From positions 744,001 through 808,000 of the forward strand of contig JADLZK010007793.1 in NCBI GenBank assembly GCA_015847255.1: DNA of 64,000 bases, in the 5' to 3' direction. The notes under the pieces are model-generated. The model did no database searches. It was not told the DNA's origin and was given only the letters and a program-made list of their open reading frames with translations. The translations under genes were made by a program, and so were the position numbers. This document shows, in pieces, positions 21,900-31,881 of the stretch. Source of the DNA: Hyparrhenia diplandra. Its lineage: Eukaryota > Streptophyta > Magnoliopsida > Poales > Poaceae. The first letter of the stretch is position 1. The number at the start of each line of letters is the position of its first letter.

Positions 21900-22935
21900 G
21901 GGGCTGGCACGCCACGTGCACCCACATGTTCAAACTCTGCAGTATTCTCTTCCAGATCAATGCAGATTAACAAGGGAAGAAGCAAGGAACTCTGGGCTCA
22001 ACCTGCTAATGGGGTTAAACCCGCTCCAAACCGACCCTACCCATATTTCAAGAGCCCTTACTACCACCCGCCCTCGACCCACCCCGTCGGCCCAATGCCC
22101 CAACCCATCCCAACCCGAAGTCACGACGGAAGATGATATGCGACTTACGTGCCGATCTACAACCATAGCACCCCAACCCGTTCCAACCCGTTTGTGTCGC
22201 CAACCCAACCCGCCCCAACCCCGTTTTCATAGTGTCATTTCATTTCCACCCATCCAATAGTACCCGTATTAAAACCCATCCAAAAACCCGTCAGGCCCCG
22301 CCCCATTAGCAGGAGTACTCTGGGCGACCTCCTCGCTTGTATAGTGTCTAGCTCCAATCCATCCCCTTCCTAACAAATTTATTCAGCCTCTAGCAGGTTG
22401 TGGGTACGCTGCTTTCAGTGTAATTTTTCTCAGTTTTCTTCTCCTGTTCTATCGAATTTCTACTAAACTCTGAGTGGATAGCGACTTCTGTACTTGAGCA
22501 GATTCGGACTTGCAGGTATACTTACTTTGTATTCTCCGATTCTGAGAATGTTCCCAACAGGCAAAAGTGTGAATCTGCATAGTCACCATTGTTTTGATCT
22601 GCCGAGCTGCAGAGGAATTGTCCCAGCCCTTCTCTAACTCATTTCCATATTGGATTCAGCTTGCAGGCTCATTTGCAGCTGTCTTCTGTTTGTTCGTCAT
22701 TTCTGATTGTGTCCTGTAGCACCCGCGAGTTGACCGATCCATTCTCTTATTTCTGGTAAGTCAGTCAACTTGGATTTGGATCTATACAAGCGATAGTAGC
22801 AGGATACTAATTGTAACTTACAGATTTCGTTCATTTTTGTGCTTGCTAAAACAGAAGTGGAGAAGATTGTTAAGTTGAGATGTTATTTCTTTTTAGCTTC
22901 AACTGCCGTTCTTTACATTGTGTGCTTGCCTATAA
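21900..22935 (+). repeat. Kinase-gene 5' leader, copy 1 (no coding exons follow)
   Basis: It matches 23415-24160 in order, including ACATGTTCA, ATTCAGCCTCTAGCAGG, GCTGCAGAGGAATTGTCCCA, GGATTCAGCTTGCAGGCTCA and AAGCGATAGTAGCAGGATAC. A GGTAAGTCA donor-like site (about 22756) is kept in both copies. It looks like promoter plus untranslated first exon and the start of intron 1. Copy 1 is not followed by kinase exons, so it is a stranded 5' end of a tandem gene copy. A 320-bp MITE interrupts it. Confidence 0.8.
21998..22317. mobile_element. hAT-like MITE inside leader copy 1
   Basis: The 320-bp element has inverted ends sharing CCTGCTAATGGGG and is flanked by CTCTGGGC on both sides (21990-21997 and 22318-22325), an 8-bp duplication. 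It is rich in AACCC motifs and has no coding capacity. Leader copy 2 lacks it, so it inserted after the leader duplication. Confidence 0.78.
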
Positions 22936-23414
22936 ATTTGCCTCTTTTCCTTCTTCATTCCCAAGATTATGCAATCTCTATGTAATGCCATTATCTACAA
23001 ACTATTCCCTGATCTGGGACAAGTGGGACCAAGAGTTTGAGATCTGTGTAATGTCAGATTTACGAGTTGAAAGTAAATTTATTCTCTTCATTCAGACTTA
23101 GAAAGTAAAACAAGACTGAAATTATCATAGAATGCCTCTCCGGCCCATTAAGGAGCAACATATTAACTGTTATCATCTTCCATCTTTTCATTGTTTTGAC
23201 CAACTCTTGAATTGTATAGCAGCGAGAGAACCAAGAATTGGATATTGCTTTTAGTTTCGTGTGCCACCCATCCAAGTGTTACAGGACGTCTCCATTCTTG
23301 GTAGTTAATTTTGGTTATACTGCTCTACCCAACGCCACGTTTTCTTTGTTCCTGCCTCTAGAAACCTTCTGTTATTATGCACTCAACATTAACAAATAAT
23401 TTACGAAGTACGAA
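22936..23414. other. Spacer between leader copies, no gene recognised
   Basis: AT-rich, short ORFs without domains. It may hold remains of intron 1 and the lost kinase part of the first copy, but nothing can be aligned by eye. Confidence 0.35.
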
Positions 23415-24195
23415 GCTGGCATGCACGTGCGCGCACATGTTCATACTGTGAAGTCTACTCTTCCAGATCATCAATGAAATTAAGAAAGAAAGAAGCAAGG
23501 ATTTGAGGGGCGACCTCCTTGCTTGTGCAGTGTCCAGTTCCAATCCATGCCCTTCCTAGCAAGTTTATTCAGGCTCTAGCAGGTCCTCTGTGTACGCTGT
23601 TCTCAGTGTAATTGTTCTCTGTTTTCTTCTCCGATTGCATCGAATTTTCTACTGAACTCTAGTTCTTGGCTTTGGTCTTTGGGTGCATCCATGGTACAAG
23701 TTGTGTACTTGAGCAGAGATTCAGTCTAGCAGTGTAGTTGTGGTTTCTACTTTCTATCCCAGATTCTGTGAATGTTCCCAAAAGGAAGAAGTTGGTTGAA
23801 ATTAGTGTACACTGTGAATTTGGATCGTCAGAGTTTATGATCTGCCAAGCTGCAGAGGAATTGTCCCAGCCTTTCTCTAATCTGGATATTGGATTCAGCT
23901 TGCAGGCTCATTTGCTGTCTTTCTTTCTTCGTCATTTCGGGTTGAACATTCTTCACAGTTCAGATGTGTCCTGTTCCACCGGCAAATTGACCGTATTGCT
24001 GGTAAGTCACTCAGCTTGGATCTAAACAAGCGATAGTAGCAGGATACTAATTGATGCTTACAGTCAGGATAAAAACAGAAGCGGAGAAGATTGTTGAGTC
24101 GAGGGTGTTGAGATGTTCATTCTTTCGTTTAACTTCAACTGCAGTTGTTGACATTGTGACTATTGCCTATTACAAGTAACTACCTACAAAAATAA
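23415..24195 (+). repeat. Kinase-gene 5' leader, copy 2 (upstream of the kinase ORF)
   Basis: Second copy of the leader, directly upstream of the kinase start at 24196. The shared donor-like GGTAAGTCA (about 24000) and the acceptor-rich tract before the ATG fit an untranslated exon 1 and intron 1 of the kinase gene. Confidence 0.75.
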
Positions 24196-26113
24196 ATGGA
24201 TTCTGAAGCTAGTATGTACCACGTCTTGGAGCGCTTGCTACATGATGAAAGCGCAGAGCCAACAAAACTGCCTCTAGAAATTCTAAGAGCCATCACAAAT
24301 GATTTTGATGATAGTCAGAGAATTGGTGAAGGTGCATATTTTGTGCTTTACAAGGTACTGTATGTGTCACTGCTGACTACATTCTGTTTGGGTTATTGAC
24401 GTATTGTTGGCCTGAAAGCTGCTGTGAATGTGATGGCAGGGTGTGCTTCCAAGTTCAAGTGGAAAAGTCGTCGCTGTAAAGAAGTCGTCTGGATGGCTCG
24501 GTAATGATTCCCACATGGGTTTGAAGCACAAGAGCATAGTTCGATTATTGGGATACTCTACTGAGGGAAGATTGGTCTGCTTGGAGTACCCAAGTGGAGG
24601 GAAACTTGATGCATATATCACTGGTAGGAAGAACGTGTCGTGTGACACGTAATGTCTCTTTCTGTTCTTATTTCCTTTGTTTAAACAGTTAGTACCATGC
24701 ACCCCCCGCGCAAACATTTCAATTACTTTGTATATCAAGTAAAAGTATATTGGAGACTAAGAGCACGATAACGACTAATAATCAAATTCTGTTCATGGAG
24801 GTTTAACTTTTCTAGTTTGTTTGTCATTCTTGTCCTTTACAGATGCCTCTCAAGGACTTAGCTGGAGAAAGCGCTATAAAATAATCAAAGGAATTTGTGA
24901 GGGCTTATCTTATCTTCATGGAAAAAGTACTGTTCACTTAGATCTGAAGCCTGGCAACGTTTGGCTGGACGAAAAAAAAGGCGCCAAAAAATTCATGTTT
25001 CTATTTTCAAAGAACGCAATATGGCTACGTCATAAGTTTGATCCTTGAGATGTTTTTGCCCCTACTACTAGTTGGGAAAAATTATGTTATGTTTCTATTG
25101 ACATAACATTTTGCTTTATAGTCACGGGGTACAAATTTTCATGCAGAGGAAGTACGATGTATATGAAATATGGAGCGGACACATGGAGAGCGGACATATA
25201 TAGCCTTGGTGCTCTAATCACAGAGATACTGACCGGGCAGATTGAGATTTCTTCTCTGGACAAGGTTCTATAATGAAATGATTAGGCCCTCTACTCCTGT
25301 TTTAAGATAGTGCATATCTCTAGGTGAAAATCAAGTTGTGAAAGCAAAATTTAGCTGCAACATGTACCATAAGCAGTCTAATGATAGTTTATTATTACGA
25401 TAAACTTTTCCTATTATTCCCTTCATTTTTGGAGAATATTTGACGTTTCACCAGTTTCATGTTTGAATTGACATGCATAATTTGCATGCTGGCATCTACT
25501 TCCTTTGTCGCAAAATAAATTAGCTCTTAGAATCACAAAAACTTAAACTATCAAAATTTAACAATTTCATTGGAAAGAGTAACAATATCTATGACACCGA
25601 ATAAGAATATTATGAAAATATGTTTCATGATCTATTTAGTGGTATTAATTTATATTATATAAGTATTTGTGCTCTTTTTTTTATAAGTTTGATCAATTTT
25701 AAAATAGTTTCATTTTAGATGACTCTTGATATATTTTAGGATGGAGAAAGTATTGATACGGCTTTTTTTTTTTTATGAAGTACCATATGACTATTGAATT
25801 TTCCATGTGAAATGACATCTTCAGTTCCCTTAAAAAAATTAATCATTACCATTACATAGGAAGTCAGAAGCTGGAATCAATGATTGCGGGGAACATTACG
25901 AGGAGAGACATACTTCAAACAAATACTAGTATGCGCCGACATTGTCAGAAGTTGCTTGGAGGAGGACCCTAAACTGAGACCAGATATAAAGCGTATCATC
26001 CAGATGCTTGTTGAAACTGAAAGTTCTGATGAGTTTGCAGAACCGGATGAAATGGAAAATGAGGACGAGTTTACACCTGATGAACAGGTCAGTGTACCTA
26101 GGGTGAATTGGTG
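24196..26113 (+). pseudogene. Receptor-like kinase of the grass kinase-MSP family, decayed copy 1
   Basis: Five exons can be read: 24196-24354, 24440-24623, 24843-25048, 25147-25264 and 25861-26113. They give MDSEASMYHVLERLLHDES, then LPLEILRAITNDFDDSQRIG (glycine loop altered to GEGAYFVLYK), VVAVKKSS (catalytic Lys), HKSIVRLLGYS, GICEGLSYLHGK, HLDLKPGNVWLDE (catalytic loop), ADIYSLGALITEILTG and ADIVRSCLEEDPKLRPDIKR. There is no signal peptide or membrane segment, as usual for this cytoplasmic Ser/Thr kinase group. The activation segment has no DFG, exon 3 ends in a stop, exon 4 needs another frame and exon 5 has a TGA. A good donor (CAG/GTCAGT, 26088) suggests that an MSP exon once followed; it is not found. 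Confidence 0.82.
25499..25750. mobile_element. Stowaway-like MITE in a kinase intron
   Basis: About 250 bp, AT-rich, between exons 4 and 5. Ends are CTTCCTTTGTCGCAAAATAA on the left and, on the minus strand, CTTTCTCCATCCTAAAAT on the right, a diverged form of the Stowaway end CTCCCTCCGTCCC. TA flanks both sides (25497-25498 and 25751-25752). Confidence 0.65.
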
Positions 26114-26901
26114 ATGCAGGCCACCAAATCTCATCTCTGCAGGACACAACATTATTAATAACAATAGTATTGCACAAGGCTCTACATTAAAGCTTCATAC
26201 CATAATCTTAGTCTCAGCCTTGCGTCACATAAGCATTGCATAGATTATCTTTTCACCATATAATACCTACCCTTAGACATCAATGTTTTATTCAAAATAT
26301 ATTTTCATATTATTATGCAAATCTTTTAACTTTGGAATTGACTTGGTCCAGACGAAAGCTAGCTTATATTAGTGAATTTCATTTTATTACAGCAGTTAAC
26401 ATTTTTTAGTACACAAACATTGCAAGTACTATAATTTCATCATGTTGTTAAAATCTTTATCCTTTTTTTCATATCATTTAGGAGTACCACATTGTCATGA
26501 CTTCATGAGTGAGTCAGTAGGAAAAGAATTGTATACCTCATAATTTTTGTCGTCAAATTAAAATATACAAGATTTGGCCATCTGCCCAGCTAGATAATTT
26601 CAAAAAAATATAAATATAAAGCTCCGGATTTCGCTGAGAGCTGCAATATTCTTATAAAAATGATCTCGCTATTACATAACAATTAACCACTTTGGCCTGA
26701 GGTGCTAGACCAACTTGTACTTCTATCAAAGCTTCATGTGTGCCTTGCCATAGAAATTGCTATTTAACTAGAGCCTCGTAGTCCTACTGTTTTAGAAGTG
26801 TAGCATACTGACGGTTAGTTTTTTTTTCTTTTGCATCATCGTGTTTTCCTTTGCTTATGGAATCTGTCCCAAAACTTTTTTTTACATTACCAATAACACA
26901 G
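26114..26901. other. AT-rich spacer between kinase copies
   Basis: No gene recognised. It may contain the 3' part of kinase copy 1 and the 5' part of copy 2, both too diverged to see. A T-rich tract precedes the first exon of copy 2. Confidence 0.4.
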
Positions 26902-28364
26902 AATTTGGATCTCAACATACTTTCGAGCTTGTAGTAGCTGGAAGCAAGGAATCGAGCCATCTCGATTTGTCACTTCTGCAGAGCATCACGGAAAATTTCA
27001 ATGAGCAGAGAAAAATTGGTGTTGGTGGATGTGGACAGGTTTACAAGGTAAGTGCAGTTTTTGTGGCACCACACCTTCATATTTGCTCATTTCGTAGCAG
27101 TACTTGACATAATTGTCATTGCCTTGCTCATAAGGATATTATAAATAGGGCATCCTTCGAAATGGAATTGTTGCTGTGAAAAGGCTTTCCAACAGCCATA
27201 CAATTAAAGACAAGATGTTCCATCGGGAGGTTCAAAGTTTGATCAGGGTTAGGCACGAAAATATAGTACGGTTTCTAGGTTATTGTTCTTTTTACAGAAG
27301 AACGGCTTATTTACATTTCAAGGAAAAAAAACAATTATGGCCGATATACGGGGAAAGATTGCTCTGTTTTGAGTACATATGCAACGGAAACCTTGAGAAC
27401 TATATTACAGGTATGACCTTTGTTTTTACATGATATCGCTATTTCTCCAATCTACATTAGAGGACAACAGAGCAGATAAACAGCAAACTAATTAACAGAG
27501 TGTTTGCACCCAAAAGTAAGGCAAAAACAAATTAAACTGGATCCGCAACAGTTAAAACTATACTAAAGAGCACAACAGAGAAATAGTTTTATCAAGAGTC
27601 AATTCCCTAATCATGGCCACTTCCTGAATTTTTAAAACAAATTTGTAAATACTCAAGTAAGCACTATCAATGTTCTTCTATTCATTTGCATGCATACAGT
27701 CTACAACTACATATTTTCATATCATCTGGTTACTTTCTTTATCGCACCATCTTCACTACATGTAATCCTAACTTTTAAATTACGTTTGATGAATAATCAT
27801 GGACAGTCTGTACAGATAAAAAAGACCAACATTTTGTTCAATGCTCACTTGCACATACAATGGACAAATTATTATTTTGTGATTTTCAACTTCTAAAACA
27901 CTCTTTATTCTTCTTCATATATTTCTGAAGATGAATTAAGGGGAGTTGAATGGCATACTTGTTATGAAATTATCGTGGGGATATGCAAGGGTTTGCTCTA
28001 TCTTCACAAGGACAAGGATATCATCCACATGGATCTCAAACCTGCCAATATACTAGTAGATGATCTCATGGTGCCCAAAATTACAGATTTTGGTCTATCT
28101 AGACGACAACAATTCACAAGCAAGTGACCACATCACGTATTATGTCACTGAAAGTTGCTAATTATACATCGTTGTTCCTGGCACTTGTTTCCTTACAAGG
28201 TCATAGTGTGTTGATATGTGTGTTCTAATCATGCAGAGGATATTGTGCTCGAATACTTTTTCGAAGGCAAATCGTCCCAGCCAAGTCAGATATATATAGT
28301 TTGGGGAGTAATAGTCACAGAGCTAGTGACAGGAAGTAATAAAAAGGAACCGGATGTTACAAAA
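26902..28364 (+). pseudogene. Receptor-like kinase of the grass kinase-MSP family, decayed copy 2
   Basis: Four exons with GT-AG limits: 26902-27047, 27149-27410, 27931-28123 and 28237-28364. They give LDLSLLQSITENFNEQRKIG with glycine loop GVGGCGQVYK, IVAVKRLSNS (catalytic Lys), REVQSLIRVRHENIVRFLGY (Glu of helix C), [45 protein letters not shown], and KITDFGLSR. The catalytic residues are therefore better kept than in copy 1, although the His-Arg-Asp position reads His-Met-Asp. Exon 4 needs two single-base frame changes to read APEY and SDIYSLG. The N-terminal lead-in and the last kinase exon are missing and a SIRE element starts 650 bp later. Related downstream sequence reappears at 50530, beyond that insertion. 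Confidence 0.82.
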
Positions 28365-29012
28365 GTAAGAGTTGAGATTTTTGTCTTGCATGGATATGTC
28401 CTCTATTCATGATACTAATATAAACGAAAGTAGTTGAACTGGTTATTTCATTGGCAAGATCATTCTAGAATGGAAGTAACACTTTTGTTTCATTAGGGAT
28501 TCTTCCAATGTACAAAAAAAGTTATTGTTTGATAGTTTCCTTTCAGGGACAATTTCAACATAAAAAGCCAATAAAAAATTTACTGTTTGATACTTCCCTT
28601 TTGGATACAATTGCCGACCTGTTGTGAGTCATTTTTTTTCTATAGTTCTTTTTACTTTCAAAACAACTTAAAATTACCAGTAAAATCATTGGGCATCATT
28701 TCATACAAGGATCACATAGGAATTTCCCATGAACATTATAGATTGTTTCTTGGAAACGGGACAATTCTCGATACAGAAATTAGGATACTTTGACATATTC
28801 CAAACACTGTGTTACTTGTAGCCAACACACCATCTCTTTAGTTGTATTATTATTAAGCCCAATAACAATATTTTGGTGCCAAATTGAATGGTTTTGTGTA
28901 AATGCACGTTCTTAGAAGGTGGAGGCAATGGGTGGATTAAATCATCAAAGCATCCACCCTTGGGATATCAACAAGTGACAAAATGCCTTGAGCTAGCCCA
29001 AAGATGCATCCA
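28365..29012. other. AT-rich remnant between kinase copy 2 and the SIRE element
   Basis: Could contain the decayed last kinase intron or exon, but no motif is readable. The five bases before the LTR are ATCCA. Confidence 0.35.
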
Positions 29013-29463
29013 TGCGAACACATGGTTGATTTAGGTCAAATGTGTTTAGTTGTGTGATTGAGTGATTATCAACAGTCAACATTTTACTTCTATTTTCCTT
29101 TATTCTTTATGCTTAGGCTATGTTCACCGCGGCACACGTGGAGTGTGTCGAAGACGATTCTTGGTTCGTGTTATGCAGTGTGGAGCTCGGAGATGGTAGC
29201 CGTCGGCAGGTGAAGGGGCCAAGGAGGGCGTGCCGGGCCGATGGACCGCCGGAGGTGAAGGGACGGACGTGGGGCTTGGACCGAGGGACCGGATTCTTTG
29301 GGTAGCGAGCCATAGTGGTGACATTTGGGACATTGACGAATGCAAGAGGACGGGCGGGACCGTGTCGATTGGGTCAAGATGGCGAGCGTGCAAGCAGCAG
29401 CGGGTGGCTCGGATGACTTGGCGACTCGAGGCGATCAAGACCGGTGGCATGCGTTGGAGGTTT

Positions 29464-29635
29464 GGTGGTTTGGACCTCAAAACCACGGTGGCTGGTTTCA
29501 TGGTTTGGGCCTCAAAACCACGGGCGCGGGTTTGGTGGTTTGGGCCTCAAAACCATCGGTGGCGGTTTAGTGGTTTGGGCCTCAAAACCACGGTATTTGG
29601 TTTCCTAGGGTTTTCGCCTCAAAACCTATGTGGAG
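29464..29635 (+). repeat. Minisatellite in the SIRE LTR
   Basis: About four to five copies of a roughly 40-bp unit built on TTTGGGCCTCAAAACCA followed by a GC-rich spacer. The same array occurs at 45890-46060 and, on the minus strand, at 15930-16070, so it is a conserved part of the LTR upstream of the promoter. Confidence 0.8.
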
Positions 29636-29812
29636 TTCCGACGGCGGAAGGGCGACATGGCGGCATCGGGAGTTCACGTCGGTCGAAGCTACCCGGTGAG
29701 AAGGGGTGCGGTGGCGTCCGATCAGAAGATATCCAAGTCGACCATTATGCCCCCGGCTAAGTGGTTTCGGCAATTGTATCATTAGGGGTAGGATGGTCAT
29801 TCGGACCAAGAC

Positions 29813-29820
29813 TATAAATA
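29813..29820 (+). promoter_or_regulatory. TATA box in SIRE 5' LTR
   Basis: ACTATAAATAGAGAGG; the same site is at 46247-46254 in the second LTR. It lies about 1.06 kb before the LTR end, so a long R-U5 region would follow. Confidence 0.6.
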
Positions 29821-30873
29821 GAGAGGGCAGCCCTCCGTCTCGGTTGCCTCTCCGGTTTGCGATTTCCATTAGGGTTTCCTTCCCGGTAGTTCCCTGCTTT
29901 GTGAGAGGTCCGGACATTTTGAGATCCTTTGTTCATAGGAAGCACACCCCATAGTGTGTGCATTCCCTCTGGGCTTTTCAGATCGATGGATCGTGTCTGT
30001 GTTGTGCTGTGATTTTTCTTTGTTCTGCGATTTCATCTTTTCCCCTCTCGATCCCCATCCGATTTCTTCATTTCTAGTCCATTTGGTGTGATTCTTTTTA
30101 TCCCAATTCGATCTTGACCAAGAACCAAAGAGTTTCACCAAAGGAAATCATCAGAAACCTCTTGTGTCATCGGATTTGGGCGATTTTGTGTTCATGTTCG
30201 TGGTTTTCGGTGTGAGAGGAGATTTGGAATTCCCGGTGATTTACTTGACCTTTTGTGAAATTTCTTGGGGGATTCTTGTCACCTACATGCTGTGATCCTA
30301 TGGCTTGAAAATCGTGACCAAAGATCAAGTATTGAGGAAGTTCCGATCGGATTTTGACTTGAGGCATTTTTGAGTTCGACCAGATTTTCTGTCTTAGCTC
30401 GACAATACCGGACACGCCCGGTCCGAGATGCAACCCGGACATGTCCGGTATTCCAAAACTTCGAGTTTGGGGCTGAAATTTTGTGGAGATGTTGTCCATG
30501 GTGTCTAGATGCTAGGGTTAAAATCTCATGATTTTTCAAGTTCATTTGATGGGGTTTTCGATTTTTCTCATGGAGTGATTCTGTGCTGATTTCATACCCG
30601 ACACGTCCGGTTTCAACCCGGACACGCCCGATTTTCTTTGAAGTGTTGTTTTTTTTATCCGGCGTGTTTGTCCATCATGTTGGGACTTTCTCCGGTTGAT
30701 CCGCTGTGCCTCTAGAACATCTTCTAGGGCATCCACCTAGCAATCTAGGTCGAGATCATCCGTGTCTTGGTGTGTTTGAGTTTGAGGAGGCGTGAGAGCC
30801 ACAAGTTCAAGTTTTTGAAAGAAAATTTGGAGGCTCCTATTCACCCCCCCTCTAGTCGTCTTTTCGGTCTTTC

Positions 30874-30890
30874 AATTGGTATCGAAGCCG
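30874..30890 (+). promoter_or_regulatory. SIRE primer-binding site
   Basis: ATTGGTATCGAAGCCGG follows the LTR end directly; a variant of the initiator-Met tRNA site. The same sequence follows the second LTR at 47317. Confidence 0.75.
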
Positions 30891-30939
30891 GTTAGGATCA
30901 CTTCCACCCTAATCGGTCCGTGATCCGCAAGAAGGCGAC

Positions 30940-31881
30940 ATGAATCGTGGTTTCGGCCACTTTGGCAAACCTCCGGAGTTCGATGGCACCAACTATCCCT
31001 ATTGGAAGATTAAGATGCAAGCACATCTTATGGGGATGGATTGGAGAGTGTGGGAGATTGTTGAGGATGAGAACTACCAAGTGCTAGCCGCTCGAGTGGG
31101 TGAGGAACAAATCAACCAACACAATGCCAACAACCGAGCGAGGAGTGTGTTGTTCTCTAGCCTCAAGGACATAGAGTTTGAGAGAGTAGCCACTTGTGAG
31201 ACCGCTCGTGAGGGTGTGGAGGACACTTGAGCTACCACGAGAGAACCCCACAAGTCAAGGCCCGCCTATATGAGACCTACAAGAGAGAGTACAACAACCT
31301 AATCCAACTTGATGGTGAGTCCATCGATTCTCTCTTTGCTAGGTTCCGCACGATCCGCAACAAGCTGCGGGCAAACAAGCTTTCGGAGAGGCTTGATGAC
31401 CATGAGAAGGTGATGCGACTCTAGTATGCCTTGGATCGAAGGTGTGGGATGTGAAGGTGTTCGCGATCATGGAGTCCGCCAACTACAACACCCTCACACC
31501 CGACGAGCTTTACAACAAGCTCAAGTCCTCCGAGATTGAGTCGGATCCAGCGAAGCTTAAGAACCCATCCGCGCCGAACGTTGCTCTCGCCTCGGTAAGG
31601 GGAGGTAAGGGAAGTTCTAGTTCTTACGCTAACCCATCACAGATCTCGCGTTTGCCTTGCCTTCTTTGGTGACCGTGATAGAGGAGCAGTTGGAGTGACT
31701 TGGGGATGACGAGTTGGCTCGTCATCGCCAATTCTCACGGTTCCACAACAACCGCTTGAACTGTTGGCGTGGCGGTGGTCCAAAGGGAGGATGCTTTGAG
31801 TGCGGTGATTCGGACCACTTTGTCACCATGTGCCCCAAGAAGAAAAAGGATAAGTACTCTGGCGAGAAGTACTACTCCTTT
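30940..31881 (+). pseudogene. SIRE gag, N-terminal part
   Basis: Starts MNRGFGHFGKPPEFDGTNY 66 bases after the LTR, followed by PYWKIKMQAHLMGMDWRVWE (copia gag/DUF4219 block) and LYETYKREYNNLIQLDGESI. The zinc knuckle is complete (C-FE-C-GDSD-H-FVTM-C, about 31796-31840). Compared with the copy at 47382 there is an extra G near 31213, a lost piece near 31430 and other single-base changes, so the frame breaks at least three times. It is interrupted after KYYSF by the long LTR at 31882 and resumes at 36024. Confidence 0.85.

Larger units (their letters stand above)
29013..30873 (+). repeat. SIRE 5' LTR
   Basis: 1861 bp from TGCGAACACATGG to TCGGTCTTTCA. It carries a TATA box at 29813, an internal minisatellite at 29464-29635 and two GGACACG/TCCGGT-rich clusters (about 30410-30445 and 30598-30635). 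It matches 45443-47316 throughout; many differences are single-base indels. Confidence 0.9.
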
